This document shows positions 1 to 6,706 of a DNA stretch of 7,653 nt, piece by piece. The notes below the pieces were generated by a model. The model did not search any database and was not told the DNA's origin. It saw nothing but the letters and a program-made list of their open reading frames with translations. Each line of letters opens with the position of its first letter. The stretch's first letter is position 1. A program made the position numbers and the translations under genes. Origin of the DNA: Streptosporangiaceae bacterium (lineage in GTDB: Bacteria > Actinomycetota > Actinomycetes > Streptosporangiales > Streptosporangiaceae); assembly GCA_030045215.1 (NCBI GenBank), contig JASIBJ010000305.1, positions 1 to 7,653 on the forward strand. Direction: 5' to 3'.

Positions 1-1
1 G

Positions 2-1624
2 CCGGCACTGCGCGAACTCAGCCTCGTTGTCGGGCCAGGAGAGTCTTACGGGCTGGTCGGTGAGTCCGGCTCTGGCAAGAGCACCGCCGCGCTGGCGCTG
101 ACCCGCTACCTGCCGCCGGGCACGGACGTCACCGCGGCCGAGCTGTCCATCGCGAGCATCCCGATACTCGGGCTCGACCCGGCGGCGCTGCGGGCCTTCC
201 GCGCGAGCACGCTCGCGGTCGTCTACCAGGAACCGGGGCTGGCGCTCAACCCCACCATGCCGGCCGGCAGCCAGATCGCCGAGGTCTACCGGCTGCACGG
301 CGCCGACCGGGCGCTCGCCAAGGCCGCCACCCTGGCGGCGATCGAGCGGGTACGGCTGGCCCCGGCGGCAGTGATCGCCGAGCGCTATCCGCATGAGCTG
401 TCCGGCGGCCAGCAGCAACGCATCGTGATCGCGATGGCGCTGGCCAGTGAGCCGCGGTTGCTCATCCTTGACGAGCCGACGACCGGCCTGGACAGCCAGG
501 TCGAGACCGAGATCATGGCGCTAGTCGACGGACTGCGGGCCGAGCTCGGCTTCGCGAGCATCCTGATCAGCCACAACCTGCCGCTCGTGGCCGCGCACTG
601 CGAGCGCATCGGCGTGCTGCAGCGCGGCGTCCTGGTCGAGGAGGGCGCGGCCGCCGACGTGCTGCTGGCCCCGCAGCATCCCTACACTCGTGCGCTGATT
701 GCCGCGCTGCCCGACATCAGCGCGAAGCGCCGCGCCGTTCCGAGGACCGCGGCGATTGTCGCTGACCGCGCGCAACCGCCCGTGCTGGCCGGGACCGGGG
801 TGACCGGAACCGGGGTGACCGGAACCGGTGCGGCTGGGACGCGAGCAGGCGAGGACCGGGCGGCCGACGGCCAGGGGGCCGGGGCTGAGGACGGCCCGCT
901 GGTCACGGTGGCAAACCTCACTAAGCGGTACCACCGCAAGACGGCGCTGCGTGACGTCTCGTTCACGATCGGCCGGGGCGAGGTGCTTGGTCTCGTCGGC
1001 GAGTCGGGCAGCGGCAAGACCACCCTGGGACTCAGCGTGGCCGGGCTGACGCGCTACGACGGCAGGATCAGCTTTGCCGTCACGGACCGCCACCGGGGCC
1101 GTAAGGTGTTGCCGCGCGTGCAGGTCGTCTTCCAGGGCGCCGACGCCTCCCTGAACCCGCGCCGCACCGTCCGCCGGGTGCTGGCCCGGTCCATCGAGCT
1201 GCTCGGCGGCAGCCAGAGCGTCGAGAGCCTCGCGGCCCGGACCGGCCTCACCGAGGACTTGCTCGACAAGCTGCCGCATCAGCTCTCTGGCGGGCAGAAG
1301 CAGCGGGTCGCCATCGCCAGGGCCTTCGGCGGGCCCGTGCCGCTGGTGATCTGCGACGAGCCGACTTCAGCCCTCGACGTGTCGAGTCAGGCACGGCTGC
1401 TTGAGCTGCTCGCCGAGCTGCAGGCGCGCACCGGGGCCTCCTACCTGTTCATCTCGCATGACCTGGCCGTCGTGCGCCAGGTTTCTGACCGCGTCGGCGT
1501 CCTGTATGACGGTGAGCTGGTAGAGCTGAAGGATGCCGACCAGATCTTCGAGCGGCCCGAGCACCCGTACACCAGGGCCCTGGTCAGCTCGGCGCTCTCG
1601 CTGCGCCGGCCGGCCGGCCGGTGA
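2..1624 (+). CDS. Fused dual ABC transporter ATP-binding protein, peptide/nickel (Opp/Dpp/Gsi) type, 5' truncated
   Basis: ATP-hydrolysing subunit of a binding-protein-dependent importer, with two nucleotide-binding domains in one chain, acting at the inner face of the membrane. The frame is open from base 2, giving 540 visible residues; about 30 N-terminal residues seem missing because the visible part begins at the strand just before Walker A. Domain 1: Walker A GESGSGKS (visible residues 20-27), Q-loop Gln76, signature LSGGQ (133-137), Walker B LLILDEP with D-loop (about 153-164), H-loop His191, then an HPYTRAL motif. Domain 2: Walker A GESGSGKT (333-340), Q-loop in VVFQ, LSGGQ, VICDEP, ISHD and a second HPYTRAL. 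The HPYTRAL pieces are the C-terminal oligo_HPY element of the Opp/Dpp family, and both sites look intact. The domains are joined by a Gly/Ala/Thr-rich linker. The fused layout recalls GsiA (glutathione) and YejF. Substrate is unknown; permeases and binding protein are not in the window. The in-frame ATG at 257 lies inside domain 1, after Walker A, so it is not the real start. Confidence 0.95.
   Translation, partial: PALRELSLVVGPGESYGLVGESGSGKSTAALALTRYLPPGTDVTAAELSIASIPILGLDPAALRAFRASTLAVVYQEPGLALNPTMPAGSQIAEVYRLHGADRALAKAATLAAIERVRLAPAAVIAERYPHELSGGQQQRIVIAMALASEPRLLILDEPTTGLDSQVETEIMALVDGLRAELGFASILISHNLPLVAAHCERIGVLQRGVLVEEGAAADVLLAPQHPYTRALIAALPDISAKRRAVPRTAAIVADRAQPPVLAGTGVTGTGVTGTGAAGTRAGEDRAADGQGAGAEDGPLVTVANLTKRYHRKTALRDVSFTIGRGEVLGLVGESGSGKTTLGLSVAGLTRYDGRISFAVTDRHRGRKVLPRVQVVFQGADASLNPRRTVRRVLARSIELLGGSQSVESLAARTGLTEDLLDKLPHQLSGGQKQRVAIARAFGGPVPLVICDEPTSALDVSSQARLLELLAELQARTGASYLFISHDLAVVRQVSDRVGVLYDGELVELKDADQIFERPEHPYTRALVSSALSLRRPAGR
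794..838 (+). repeat. 15-base tandem repeat in the ATPase interdomain linker
   Basis: Two identical 15-base units (794-808 and 809-823, accggggtgaccgga) are followed by a diverged third unit (824-838). In frame they encode TGVTG, TGVTG, TGAAG. The repeat lies between the two nucleotide-binding domains, where length changes of five residues would be tolerated, so it probably arose by replication slippage and forms a flexible tether. Confidence 0.85.
1606..1621 (+). repeat. Four tandem CCGG units at the 3' end of the ATPase gene
   Basis: Sixteen bases of CCGG repeated four times end at the base before the TGA stop. The run is fully self-complementary. It encodes part of the C-terminal Arg-Pro-Ala-Gly-Arg. 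A chance run in high-GC DNA is the simplest explanation. Confidence 0.8.
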
Positions 1625-1640
1625 CGGCACGCGGCCGACA

Positions 1641-1650
1641 AGAGGAAAGG
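1641..1650 (+). promoter_or_regulatory. Ribosome binding site of the SsuD-like gene
   Basis: The purine run agaggaaagg ends 5 bases before the ATG at 1656. It decides the start: the frame also stays open upstream to an ATG at 1533, but that lies inside the ATPase gene with no comparable site, and the residues added there resemble no part of the family. Confidence 0.8.
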
Positions 1651-1655
1651 ACCTT

Positions 1656-2783
1656 ATGCCAATCGAGCTGCGTTCCTGGATCAATCCGCAGTCCTACGCC
1701 AACAGCTACTCGACAGCGCCGATCGCGCGCGAGGCAGCGTACTTCACGCCGGTGCCGGAACCGGTTACCGCTGACCCGGATTACATCAGCGCCGAGGCTC
1801 GCGAGTACGAGGCCGGGGGCTACGACGCCAGCATCATCCCGCAGAGCGCGACGTGGCCAGACGTCACGGTGACCGCCGCGTGGGCGCTGGCGCACACCGA
1901 GCGGCTTCGCGTCGTACTGGCGCATCGTCCGGGAACGCAGGCTCCGACCGCCGCCGCCCGGGCCATTGCGACCCTCGACCGCGTCTCGGCCGGCCGGGCG
2001 GGCGTTCATCTGATCCTCGGCAGCCGGGGCGGCTCGGACCTGCCGCGCGACGGGGATCTCGCCGACCGCGAGGCCCGGTACCGGCGCGCGGCCGAGTACC
2101 TGGAGATCTTTACCGGCGTGCTGACGAGAGACGAGCCGTTCGACTTCGACGGAGAGTTCTACCAGGTGCGCGGGGCGTTCTCCGGGGTGAAGCCGGTCCA
2201 GTCACCCCGCCCGGTGATCTCGGTGCCGGCGGAGTCGCCGGAGGCGGTCGAGCTTGCTGCCCGGTTCGCCGACGTGCTGGCCTTCCACGGCATCTCCCGC
2301 GCGAAGGCGGCCGAGAAGATCGCGCAGGGCCGGGCGGCCGCGAAGGCCGCGGGCCGCAGTCCCGGTTTCTGGATCAATCTCAACATGCTCGTCGGCGAGA
2401 CCGATGAGGACGCCCGCCAGCATCTGCGAGACCTCGAGCAGTCGGTCCGGCGGCTGCAGGAGTTCCGGTCAGGCGGCTCGCGGCCGGCGGTCCGCTCCAT
2501 CCGCGAGGACCGGTTCGCCGATCTCAGCCCGGCCGACGAGTCGTGGGAGGACGACGTCCTGTACCTGGGTCTGACCAGGCTCGCCCGCGCCACCCCGACG
2601 CTCGTCGGCTCGCCCTCCACGATCGCCGATGCGGTCCTCGCCTACCACGACCTGGGGGTCGGCGTCGTCACGCTCGGCAGCCACGTCACCAGCCAGCGGG
2701 ATGCCGAGTTGCGCCGCCAGACGCTCCGCCTGATCAAGCAGGCCGTCGCCGCCCGCGACTGCGCCGCCAGGCCCGCAGCATGA
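1656..2783 (+). CDS. LLM-class flavin-dependent monooxygenase, SsuD-like
   Basis: A 375-residue protein, close to the usual length of SsuD (about 380), the FMNH2-dependent alkanesulfonate monooxygenase that releases sulfite from sulfonates. Family stretches seen: TERLRVVLAHRPG (81-93), ATLDRVSAGR (105-114), an LILG strand end, RYRRAAEYLE (141-150), FDFDGEFYQVRGA (162-174) and TLVGSP (315-320), all in the order of the SsuD TIM barrel. By eye, E. coli SsuD active-site Cys54 aligns with Trp67, and Arg226 and His228 align with Asn241 and Asn243, so sulfonate chemistry should not be assumed. It should be cytosolic, with no signal peptide. It would need reduced flavin from a reductase not seen here. 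It follows the ATPase by 31 bases and is probably co-transcribed. The class is sure; the substrate is unknown. Confidence 0.9.
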   Translation: MPIELRSWINPQSYANSYSTAPIAREAAYFTPVPEPVTADPDYISAEAREYEAGGYDASIIPQSATWPDVTVTAAWALAHTERLRVVLAHRPGTQAPTAAARAIATLDRVSAGRAGVHLILGSRGGSDLPRDGDLADREARYRRAAEYLEIFTGVLTRDEPFDFDGEFYQVRGAFSGVKPVQSPRPVISVPAESPEAVELAARFADVLAFHGISRAKAAEKIAQGRAAAKAAGRSPGFWINLNMLVGETDEDARQHLRDLEQSVRRLQEFRSGGSRPAVRSIREDRFADLSPADESWEDDVLYLGLTRLARATPTLVGSPSTIADAVLAYHDLGVGVVTLGSHVTSQRDAELRRQTLRLIKQAVAARDCAARPAA

Positions 2784-2801
2784 GCCGGACACAGATCCGG
2801 C
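2784..2801 (+). other. Small intercistronic hairpin
   Basis: GCCGGA (2784-2789) and TCCGGC (2796-2801) form a perfect 6-bp inverted repeat around a 6-base loop, starting at the base after the TGA stop of the SsuD-like gene. No T-run follows, and the next gene's ribosome binding site starts 7 bases later, so it is more likely an mRNA stability or processing element, or chance, than a terminator. Confidence 0.35.
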
Positions 2802-2808
2802 GACGAGC

Positions 2809-2814
2809 AGGGGA
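2809..2814 (+). promoter_or_regulatory. Ribosome binding site of the NtaA/DszA-like gene
   Basis: AGGGGA sits 6 bases before the ATG at 2821 in a 37-base gap, a strong Shine-Dalgarno match. It supports separate translation initiation for this gene within the operon. Confidence 0.75.
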
Positions 2815-2820
2815 AACAGC

Positions 2821-4119
2821 ATGAGCGCTCGCCCCGCGCACCTCACCGCGTTCCTGACCGGCGTGGGATACCACGAGTCTGCCTGGAGGCTGGCAGATCC
2901 GGCGGACCTCGTCGGCCCGGCCCGGTTCGGCGTGCTGGAGCGGGCGGCGCAGGCAGCCGAGCGGGGGCTGCTCGACGCGGTGTTCTTCGCCGACTCACCG
3001 GGGCTCGCGGTCTTCCGCGCGCGGTACTTCCCGCAGGTCGGCTTCGACCCGCTGGAACTGCTGGCGGCGCTGTCCCGCACCACCACCCGGATCGGATTGA
3101 TTGCGACCGCGTCCACCACCTACAGCGCGCCGTACGATCTGGCGCGCCGGCTCGCCACCATCGACCACCTCTCCGGCGGCCGGGCCGGGTGGAACATCGT
3201 GACCACCAGGTACGCGGGCGCGGCCGGTAACTTCGGGCTCGCCGCCCACCCCGATCCGGCGGACCGCTACGCGCGGGCGGAGGAGTTCGTCGACGTGGCC
3301 ACCCGGCTCTGGGACAGCTGGGATGCCGACGCCGTCGTGTGCGACCAGGAGAAGGGAATCTGGGCGGATACCGGCCTGATCAGGCCGGTCGACTTCCACG
3401 GCCGGTTCTTCGACGTCGCCGGGGCGCTGACGCTGCCCCGCTCCCCGCAGGGCCGGCCCGCGTTCGCGCAGGCCGGGTCGTCCGGGCCCGGTATCGAGCT
3501 CGCCGGCAAGAGCGCCGACCTGGTCTTCACCGCCCAGCCGGACATCCCCGCCGGGCGCCGCTTCCGCGAATCGGTCCGGGAGGCCGCCCGCCGCCACGGG
3601 CGGGATCCGGACGACGTGCTCGTGCTGCCCGGCGTCGCGTTCGTGCTCGGCGGCACGGAAGCCGAGGCGCGCGCGCGGCGGGCCGACCTGGAAGACAACG
3701 TCGACCCCGAGTTCCGCTGGCGCAACCTGGCGCACAACGCCGGGCTCGACGCCGCCCTCATCGACCCGGACGCCCCGTTGTCGGAGGACGCGCTGGCCGC
3801 GGCCAGCCGCACCAGCCGGACCGACGAGGTCGCGCGACGCACGCGGGAGACCGGCAAGACCTTCCGGCAAATCGCCGACGAGCTGACCGGGCTGCCCGGC
3901 GGCCTGGAATTCACCGGAACGCCGGAGCAGCTCGCCGATCTCATCGGGACCTGGCTGGCACAGGGCGCAAGTGACGGCTTCACGCTGCAGCCGACGACGC
4001 TGCCCGGCGCGCTGGAACAGTTCACCGATCACGTGGTCCCGATCCTGCAGGCCAGGGGCCTGCACCGGACCGAGTACAGCGCCACCACGCTGCGCGGCCA
4101 CCTGCGGGACGACCGGTGA
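2821..4119 (+). CDS. NtaA/SnaA/DszA-family FMN-dependent monooxygenase
   Basis: A 432-residue luciferase-fold enzyme of the family that includes nitrilotriacetate monooxygenase NtaA, EDTA monooxygenase EmoA, pristinamycin synthase SnaA and dibenzothiophene sulfone monooxygenase DszA. These use reduced FMN and oxygen to cleave C-N or C-S bonds. Family landmarks: the HLTAFL opening (7-12), AWR (21-23), AERGLLDAVFFAD (46-58), GLIATASTTYSAPYDLAR (92-109), IDHLSGGRAGWNIVTT (114-129), AAGNFG (134-139), RYARAEEFV (149-157), RLWDSWDADA (162-171), QGRPAFAQAGSSGPG (210-224) and VFTAQP (235-240). The C-terminal TEYSATTLRGHL is also typical. Length is normal and no break was seen. It is cytosolic, with no signal peptide. 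Its stop overlaps the next gene's GTG by 4 bases. Members act on very different molecules, so the substrate cannot be named. Confidence 0.93.
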   Translation: MSARPAHLTAFLTGVGYHESAWRLADPADLVGPARFGVLERAAQAAERGLLDAVFFADSPGLAVFRARYFPQVGFDPLELLAALSRTTTRIGLIATASTTYSAPYDLARRLATIDHLSGGRAGWNIVTTRYAGAAGNFGLAAHPDPADRYARAEEFVDVATRLWDSWDADAVVCDQEKGIWADTGLIRPVDFHGRFFDVAGALTLPRSPQGRPAFAQAGSSGPGIELAGKSADLVFTAQPDIPAGRRFRESVREAARRHGRDPDDVLVLPGVAFVLGGTEAEARARRADLEDNVDPEFRWRNLAHNAGLDAALIDPDAPLSEDALAAASRTSRTDEVARRTRETGKTFRQIADELTGLPGGLEFTGTPEQLADLIGTWLAQGASDGFTLQPTTLPGALEQFTDHVVPILQARGLHRTEYSATTLRGHLRDDR

Positions 4120-5123
4120 CCGGGCTGCGTGTCGCGATCCACTCGGATCTGCGCGAGCACGGCGACCAGGCGAACGTCTACCGCGAGACGCTCGACTTGT
4201 TCACCCGCGCCGAGGAGCTCGGCTTCGACAGCGCCTGGGTGCGCTCCTACCACTTCCGCCGGACGAGCAGCACTCCCGGCTTCAGCTTTCCCGGCGGGCT
4301 GCCGTCGCCGTTCACCTTTCTCGGCGCCCTTGCCGGGCGCACCACGCGGATCCGGCTGGGGACCTCCGTGGTACCGCTGCCGCTGGAGAACGTCGTCCGG
4401 GTCGCGGAGGACGCTGCCGTGCTCGACGCGATCAGCGGCGGCCGCCTGGAACTCGGAGTCTCGAACGGCGGGCAGCCACCGATCGCGGCCGCCCTCGGAG
4501 TCGCGCTCGACCCCGACCGGGATCGGAAGAAGGCCGCCTACCTGCAGACCCTCGGCCACCTTTGCAGCATCCTCCAGGGCGACCCGATCAACGGAACCGA
4601 GCACGTACTGAACCCGCCGGCCCCCGGGCTGACCGCGCGCATCTGGGAATCCGCGCTCACCGAGCAGACCGGCCGGGACGCGTCCAGGCGCCGCAACGGC
4701 GTGCTCATCGGCACCACGCAGACCGTGCCGGCCGAGATTACGGCCTCGGCGTACCACGAGTGCCTCGGGCCCGGCCTCGTTCCCCGCATCGGCCTGGTCG
4801 TCCATGTCCATCCCGCCGCGGACCGCCGCACCGGCCTCGGCGAGCTCGCCGACGACGTGGAGACCGTGTACGCCTGGGGTAAGGGCTGGCTGCCGCCGGC
4901 TGTCACGCTGGCGGAGAAGGCGGCGGCCATCAACGTGCACTACGGCACGCCCGCCCAGATCGCCGAGTCGATCAGCGCTTTCCCCGCGTTCCCGCTGACG
5001 ACCGAACTCCAGTTCTCGGTGGGCTACGGGACCCGGCATCCCGGCCAGCGCCTCGAGGCGGTCGAGGCCATCGCCGGGGAGATCGCGCCGCTGCTCGGCT
5101 GGAAGCCAGAAGGGACGTCATGA
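4116..5123 (+). CDS. Luciferase-like FMN-dependent monooxygenase, first of a tandem pair (KPN_01858-like)
   Basis: A 335-residue luciferase-fold protein. It starts at the GTG at 4116, whose bases overlap the upstream TGA (GTGA); a weak GGGA lies 6 bases upstream, so translational coupling is likely. The core, residues 60-119, runs from GGLPSPF through RIRLGT, RVAEDAAVLDA and SGGRLELG to NGG, and LIGTTQTVPAE is at 198-208. From memory this best fits the LLM subfamily named after Klebsiella KPN_01858, which is tied to a peptide-type ABC transporter; that fits the ATPase upstream. It is clearly paralogous to the next gene, matching about 44 of 60 core residues. Where LuxA has Glu43-His44-His45, this protein has Ser44-Tyr45-His46, so the first His is absent. 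The two products may form a heterodimer as LuxA and LuxB do, which is inference. Substrate unknown. Confidence 0.88.
   Translation: MTGLRVAIHSDLREHGDQANVYRETLDLFTRAEELGFDSAWVRSYHFRRTSSTPGFSFPGGLPSPFTFLGALAGRTTRIRLGTSVVPLPLENVVRVAEDAAVLDAISGGRLELGVSNGGQPPIAAALGVALDPDRDRKKAAYLQTLGHLCSILQGDPINGTEHVLNPPAPGLTARIWESALTEQTGRDASRRRNGVLIGTTQTVPAEITASAYHECLGPGLVPRIGLVVHVHPAADRRTGLGELADDVETVYAWGKGWLPPAVTLAEKAAAINVHYGTPAQIAESISAFPAFPLTTELQFSVGYGTRHPGQRLEAVEAIAGEIAPLLGWKPEGTS
5108..5115 (+). promoter_or_regulatory. Ribosome binding site of the second tandem LLM gene
   Basis: AGAAGGGA lies 4 bases before the ATG at 5120, inside the end of the preceding gene. It supports the ATG in the ATGA overlap as the start. 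Confidence 0.65.
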
Positions 5124-6178
5124 CCACGCGCGAGAACGACCAGCCGCTGACCCTGGGCGCGTACGCGATCCTCAACGAGGCACGCGACCAGGCCCGCAAC
5201 TACCACGAGGCGCTTCACCTGTTCGCCCACGCGGAGCGGCTGGGAATGGAAGGCCTCTGGGTGCGCCAGTTTCACCTGCGCCGTCCTGGCCCCGGCGCGC
5301 AGCCAGCCGCCGGCGGGCTGCCGTCGCCGTTTGTCTTCCTCGCCTGGCTGGCCGCGCGAACCAGCCGGCTGCGGCTGGGCACGGCCGCGGTCACGCTGCC
5401 GCTGGAGAGCCCGCTGCGGGTTGCGGAGGACGCCGCCGTTCTCGACGCGCTCAGTGGCGGGCGAGTCGAACTCGGTCTCGCTAACGGCGGCGGGAAGCCG
5501 GGCCTGGCGGAGCTATTCCGCGGCAGCGCCGACGGCGGCGACCCCGACAGCCGACGGCGGTCCTACCAGGCTGCACTGGACAGGCTGGCCGACGCACTTG
5601 CCGGCGCCCCGCTGGATGAGTCAGGCGCGCGGCTCAACCCGCCCAGCCCCGGCCTGGCCGACCGGATCTGGGAGGCGACACTCACCGAGCAGAGCGGATA
5701 CGACACCGGCGCCCGCGGGCACGGGGTGCTGATAGGGACCACTCAGACGGTGCCGGCCGAGGTCACCGCGCGGGCCTACTACCGCGGGCTTGAGCACTAC
5801 GCCGCGCGGCCCGCACCCCGGGCACCGCGCGTCGGCGTCGCGACGCTCATCTACCCGGCCAGAGACAGGCAGACCGCGCTGCGCGAAGCCCAGTCAGGGA
5901 TCGAGCAGAAATATGAGTGGGGCCGCGCGTTCCTGCCGCCCGCCACCACCGTCGCCGAGAAGGCCGCGTCCATCGGCCTGCACTACGGGACGGCCGAGCA
6001 GATCACCGAATCCATTGCCGGCCAGCCCTGGTTCCCGTACGCGACCCAGCTCATGGTGCAAACCGAGCTGTTCTACGCGAGCTACGCGGGCCGTGCCGAG
6101 GCGCTCGAACTGTTCACCCGCGAGGTCGCCCCCGCCTTGGGCTGGGCCGGGGCGACGCAGGCAGCGCTATCCGGCTAA
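5120..6178 (+). CDS. Luciferase-like FMN-dependent monooxygenase, second of a tandem pair (KPN_01858-like)
   Basis: A 352-residue paralogue of the preceding gene, joined to it by an ATGA overlap. Residues 65-124 align without gaps to 60-119 of its neighbour, and 172-224 (RIWEATLTEQ, GVLIGTTQTVPAE) to 165-217. It has a slightly longer N-terminus and a different loop after the NGG at 122-124. The position of LuxA His44-His45 is Phe51-His52, so this copy also lacks the first His. It is predicted to be cytosolic and to depend on reduced flavin supplied in trans. The tandem arrangement suggests duplication followed by divergence into two subunits or two substrate specificities; the sequence does not decide which. 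Its last 12 bases overlap the end of the facing cupin gene. The family call is firm; reaction and substrate are not known. Confidence 0.88.
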   Translation: MTTRENDQPLTLGAYAILNEARDQARNYHEALHLFAHAERLGMEGLWVRQFHLRRPGPGAQPAAGGLPSPFVFLAWLAARTSRLRLGTAAVTLPLESPLRVAEDAAVLDALSGGRVELGLANGGGKPGLAELFRGSADGGDPDSRRRSYQAALDRLADALAGAPLDESGARLNPPSPGLADRIWEATLTEQSGYDTGARGHGVLIGTTQTVPAEVTARAYYRGLEHYAARPAPRAPRVGVATLIYPARDRQTALREAQSGIEQKYEWGRAFLPPATTVAEKAASIGLHYGTAEQITESIAGQPWFPYATQLMVQTELFYASYAGRAEALELFTREVAPALGWAGATQAALSG

Positions 6179-6706
6179 TGGTGTCCCGGCCAGCGGGCCG
6201 GTGCTGCGGGCGGCGGGATCGGGCGAGGCGGCGCTCGTCAGCGCCGCCAGCAGCCGCGGGCTTTCCGGCGAGGCCTCGTCCGGCGGTCCGAGAGTCCGCT
6301 GCAGAAGCCCGTTGACGATCTCGTAATAGCCGATTGCCTGCAGCGGCGGCGAGTAGATGTGCACCGAGACCGCGCCGGCGTCGTGGTTCATCCGGTGAAT
6401 TCCGGTGGCCGGGACCCAGAACGAGTCGCCCGGCGCGTAGCGGCGCACGCTGCGATTCCCCCCGATCGGGAGCCCTTCGTTGGTGACGCATCCCCCGATC
6501 ACGTATATGCCGGCCGCCGACCCGTCGTGGTCGTGATACCCGGTGTCGCGCTCCTCCAGTTCAACGCTGAGCCAGGCCACGCAGTCCTCGTCCTGCCAGA
6601 GCACGACCGACTTGCTTGACCCGTTCCTCGGCAGCGTGTCCACGTTCACCAGGGCTGCGGCCTGCCTGGCCAGGGCTGCGCATTCTTCTGGCGACAGGGC
6701 GGCCAC
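6167..6706 (-). CDS. Cysteine-dioxygenase-family thiol dioxygenase (cupin)
   Basis: A 179-residue cupin. Cysteine dioxygenases use Fe(II) and oxygen to turn a thiol into a sulfinate. The metal ligands fit the 3-His pattern: His58 and His60 in YHDHDG, and His104 in GIHRM. The Ser-His-Tyr triad of the family is present as Ser114, His116 and Tyr118 in SVHIYSPP. The Arg that binds the cysteine carboxylate in mammalian enzymes (Arg60 in rat) is not obvious; Lys32 sits at the equivalent ungapped spacing. The substrate may therefore be another thiol. The C-terminal 30 or so residues are Ala/Pro/Ser-rich and probably disordered. The start is the GTG at 6706-6704, sharing one base with the upstream TAG (TAGTG); no strong ribosome binding site is seen, which suggests coupling to the oxygenase. 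The gene meets the LLM operon tail to tail. Confidence 0.85.
   Translation of the reverse strand: MAALSPEECAALARQAAALVNVDTLPRNGSSKSVVLWQDEDCVAWLSVELEERDTGYHDHDGSAAGIYVIGGCVTNEGLPIGGNRSVRRYAPGDSFWVPATGIHRMNHDAGAVSVHIYSPPLQAIGYYEIVNGLLQRTLGPPDEASPESPRLLAALTSAASPDPAARSTGPLAGTPLAG
6186..6201 (+). terminator. GC hairpin just after the LLM operon stop, possible terminator
   Basis: CCGGCC (6186-6191) and GGCCGG (6196-6201) form a 6-bp stem with a 4-base loop, beginning 8 bases after the TAA at 6176. There is no T-run, and it lies inside the coding end of the facing cupin gene. Actinobacteria often end transcripts at hairpins without a T-run, so this is possible but weakly supported. Confidence 0.25.

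Noticed and set aside
257..259. ATG at 257 as the start of the ABC ATPase
   Set aside because: Upstream in the same frame are the Walker A motif and Q-loop of domain 1, so the gene begins outside the window.
521..1279. Minus-strand open frame of 252 codons opposite the ABC ATPase
   Set aside because: No motif, and the opposite strand carries all ABC motifs of both domains.
1606..1621. CCGG run as a recombination site or operator
   Set aside because: It is coding, short, and of a composition common in this DNA; nothing else supports a special role.
1533..1655. Upstream start extending the SsuD-like protein by 41 residues
   Set aside because: It would overlap the ATPase gene by about 90 bases, lacks a good ribosome binding site, and the added residues are Arg/Ser/Thr-rich shadow sequence. 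The ATG at 1656 has a clear site.
2995..4101. Long minus-strand open frame (368 codons) opposite the DszA-like gene
   Set aside because: Its translation is Gly/Arg/Ala/Val-rich with no recognisable motif, while the plus strand encodes a full family match. Long antisense frames are expected in such high-GC DNA.
3971..4882. Plus-strand open frame of 303 codons overlapping two LLM genes
   Set aside because: Arg/Pro-rich translation in the wrong frame across the junction of two well-supported genes.
4029..5039. Minus-strand open frame of 336 codons opposite the first tandem LLM gene
   Set aside because: Low-complexity composition and no family motif; a shadow of the plus-strand gene.
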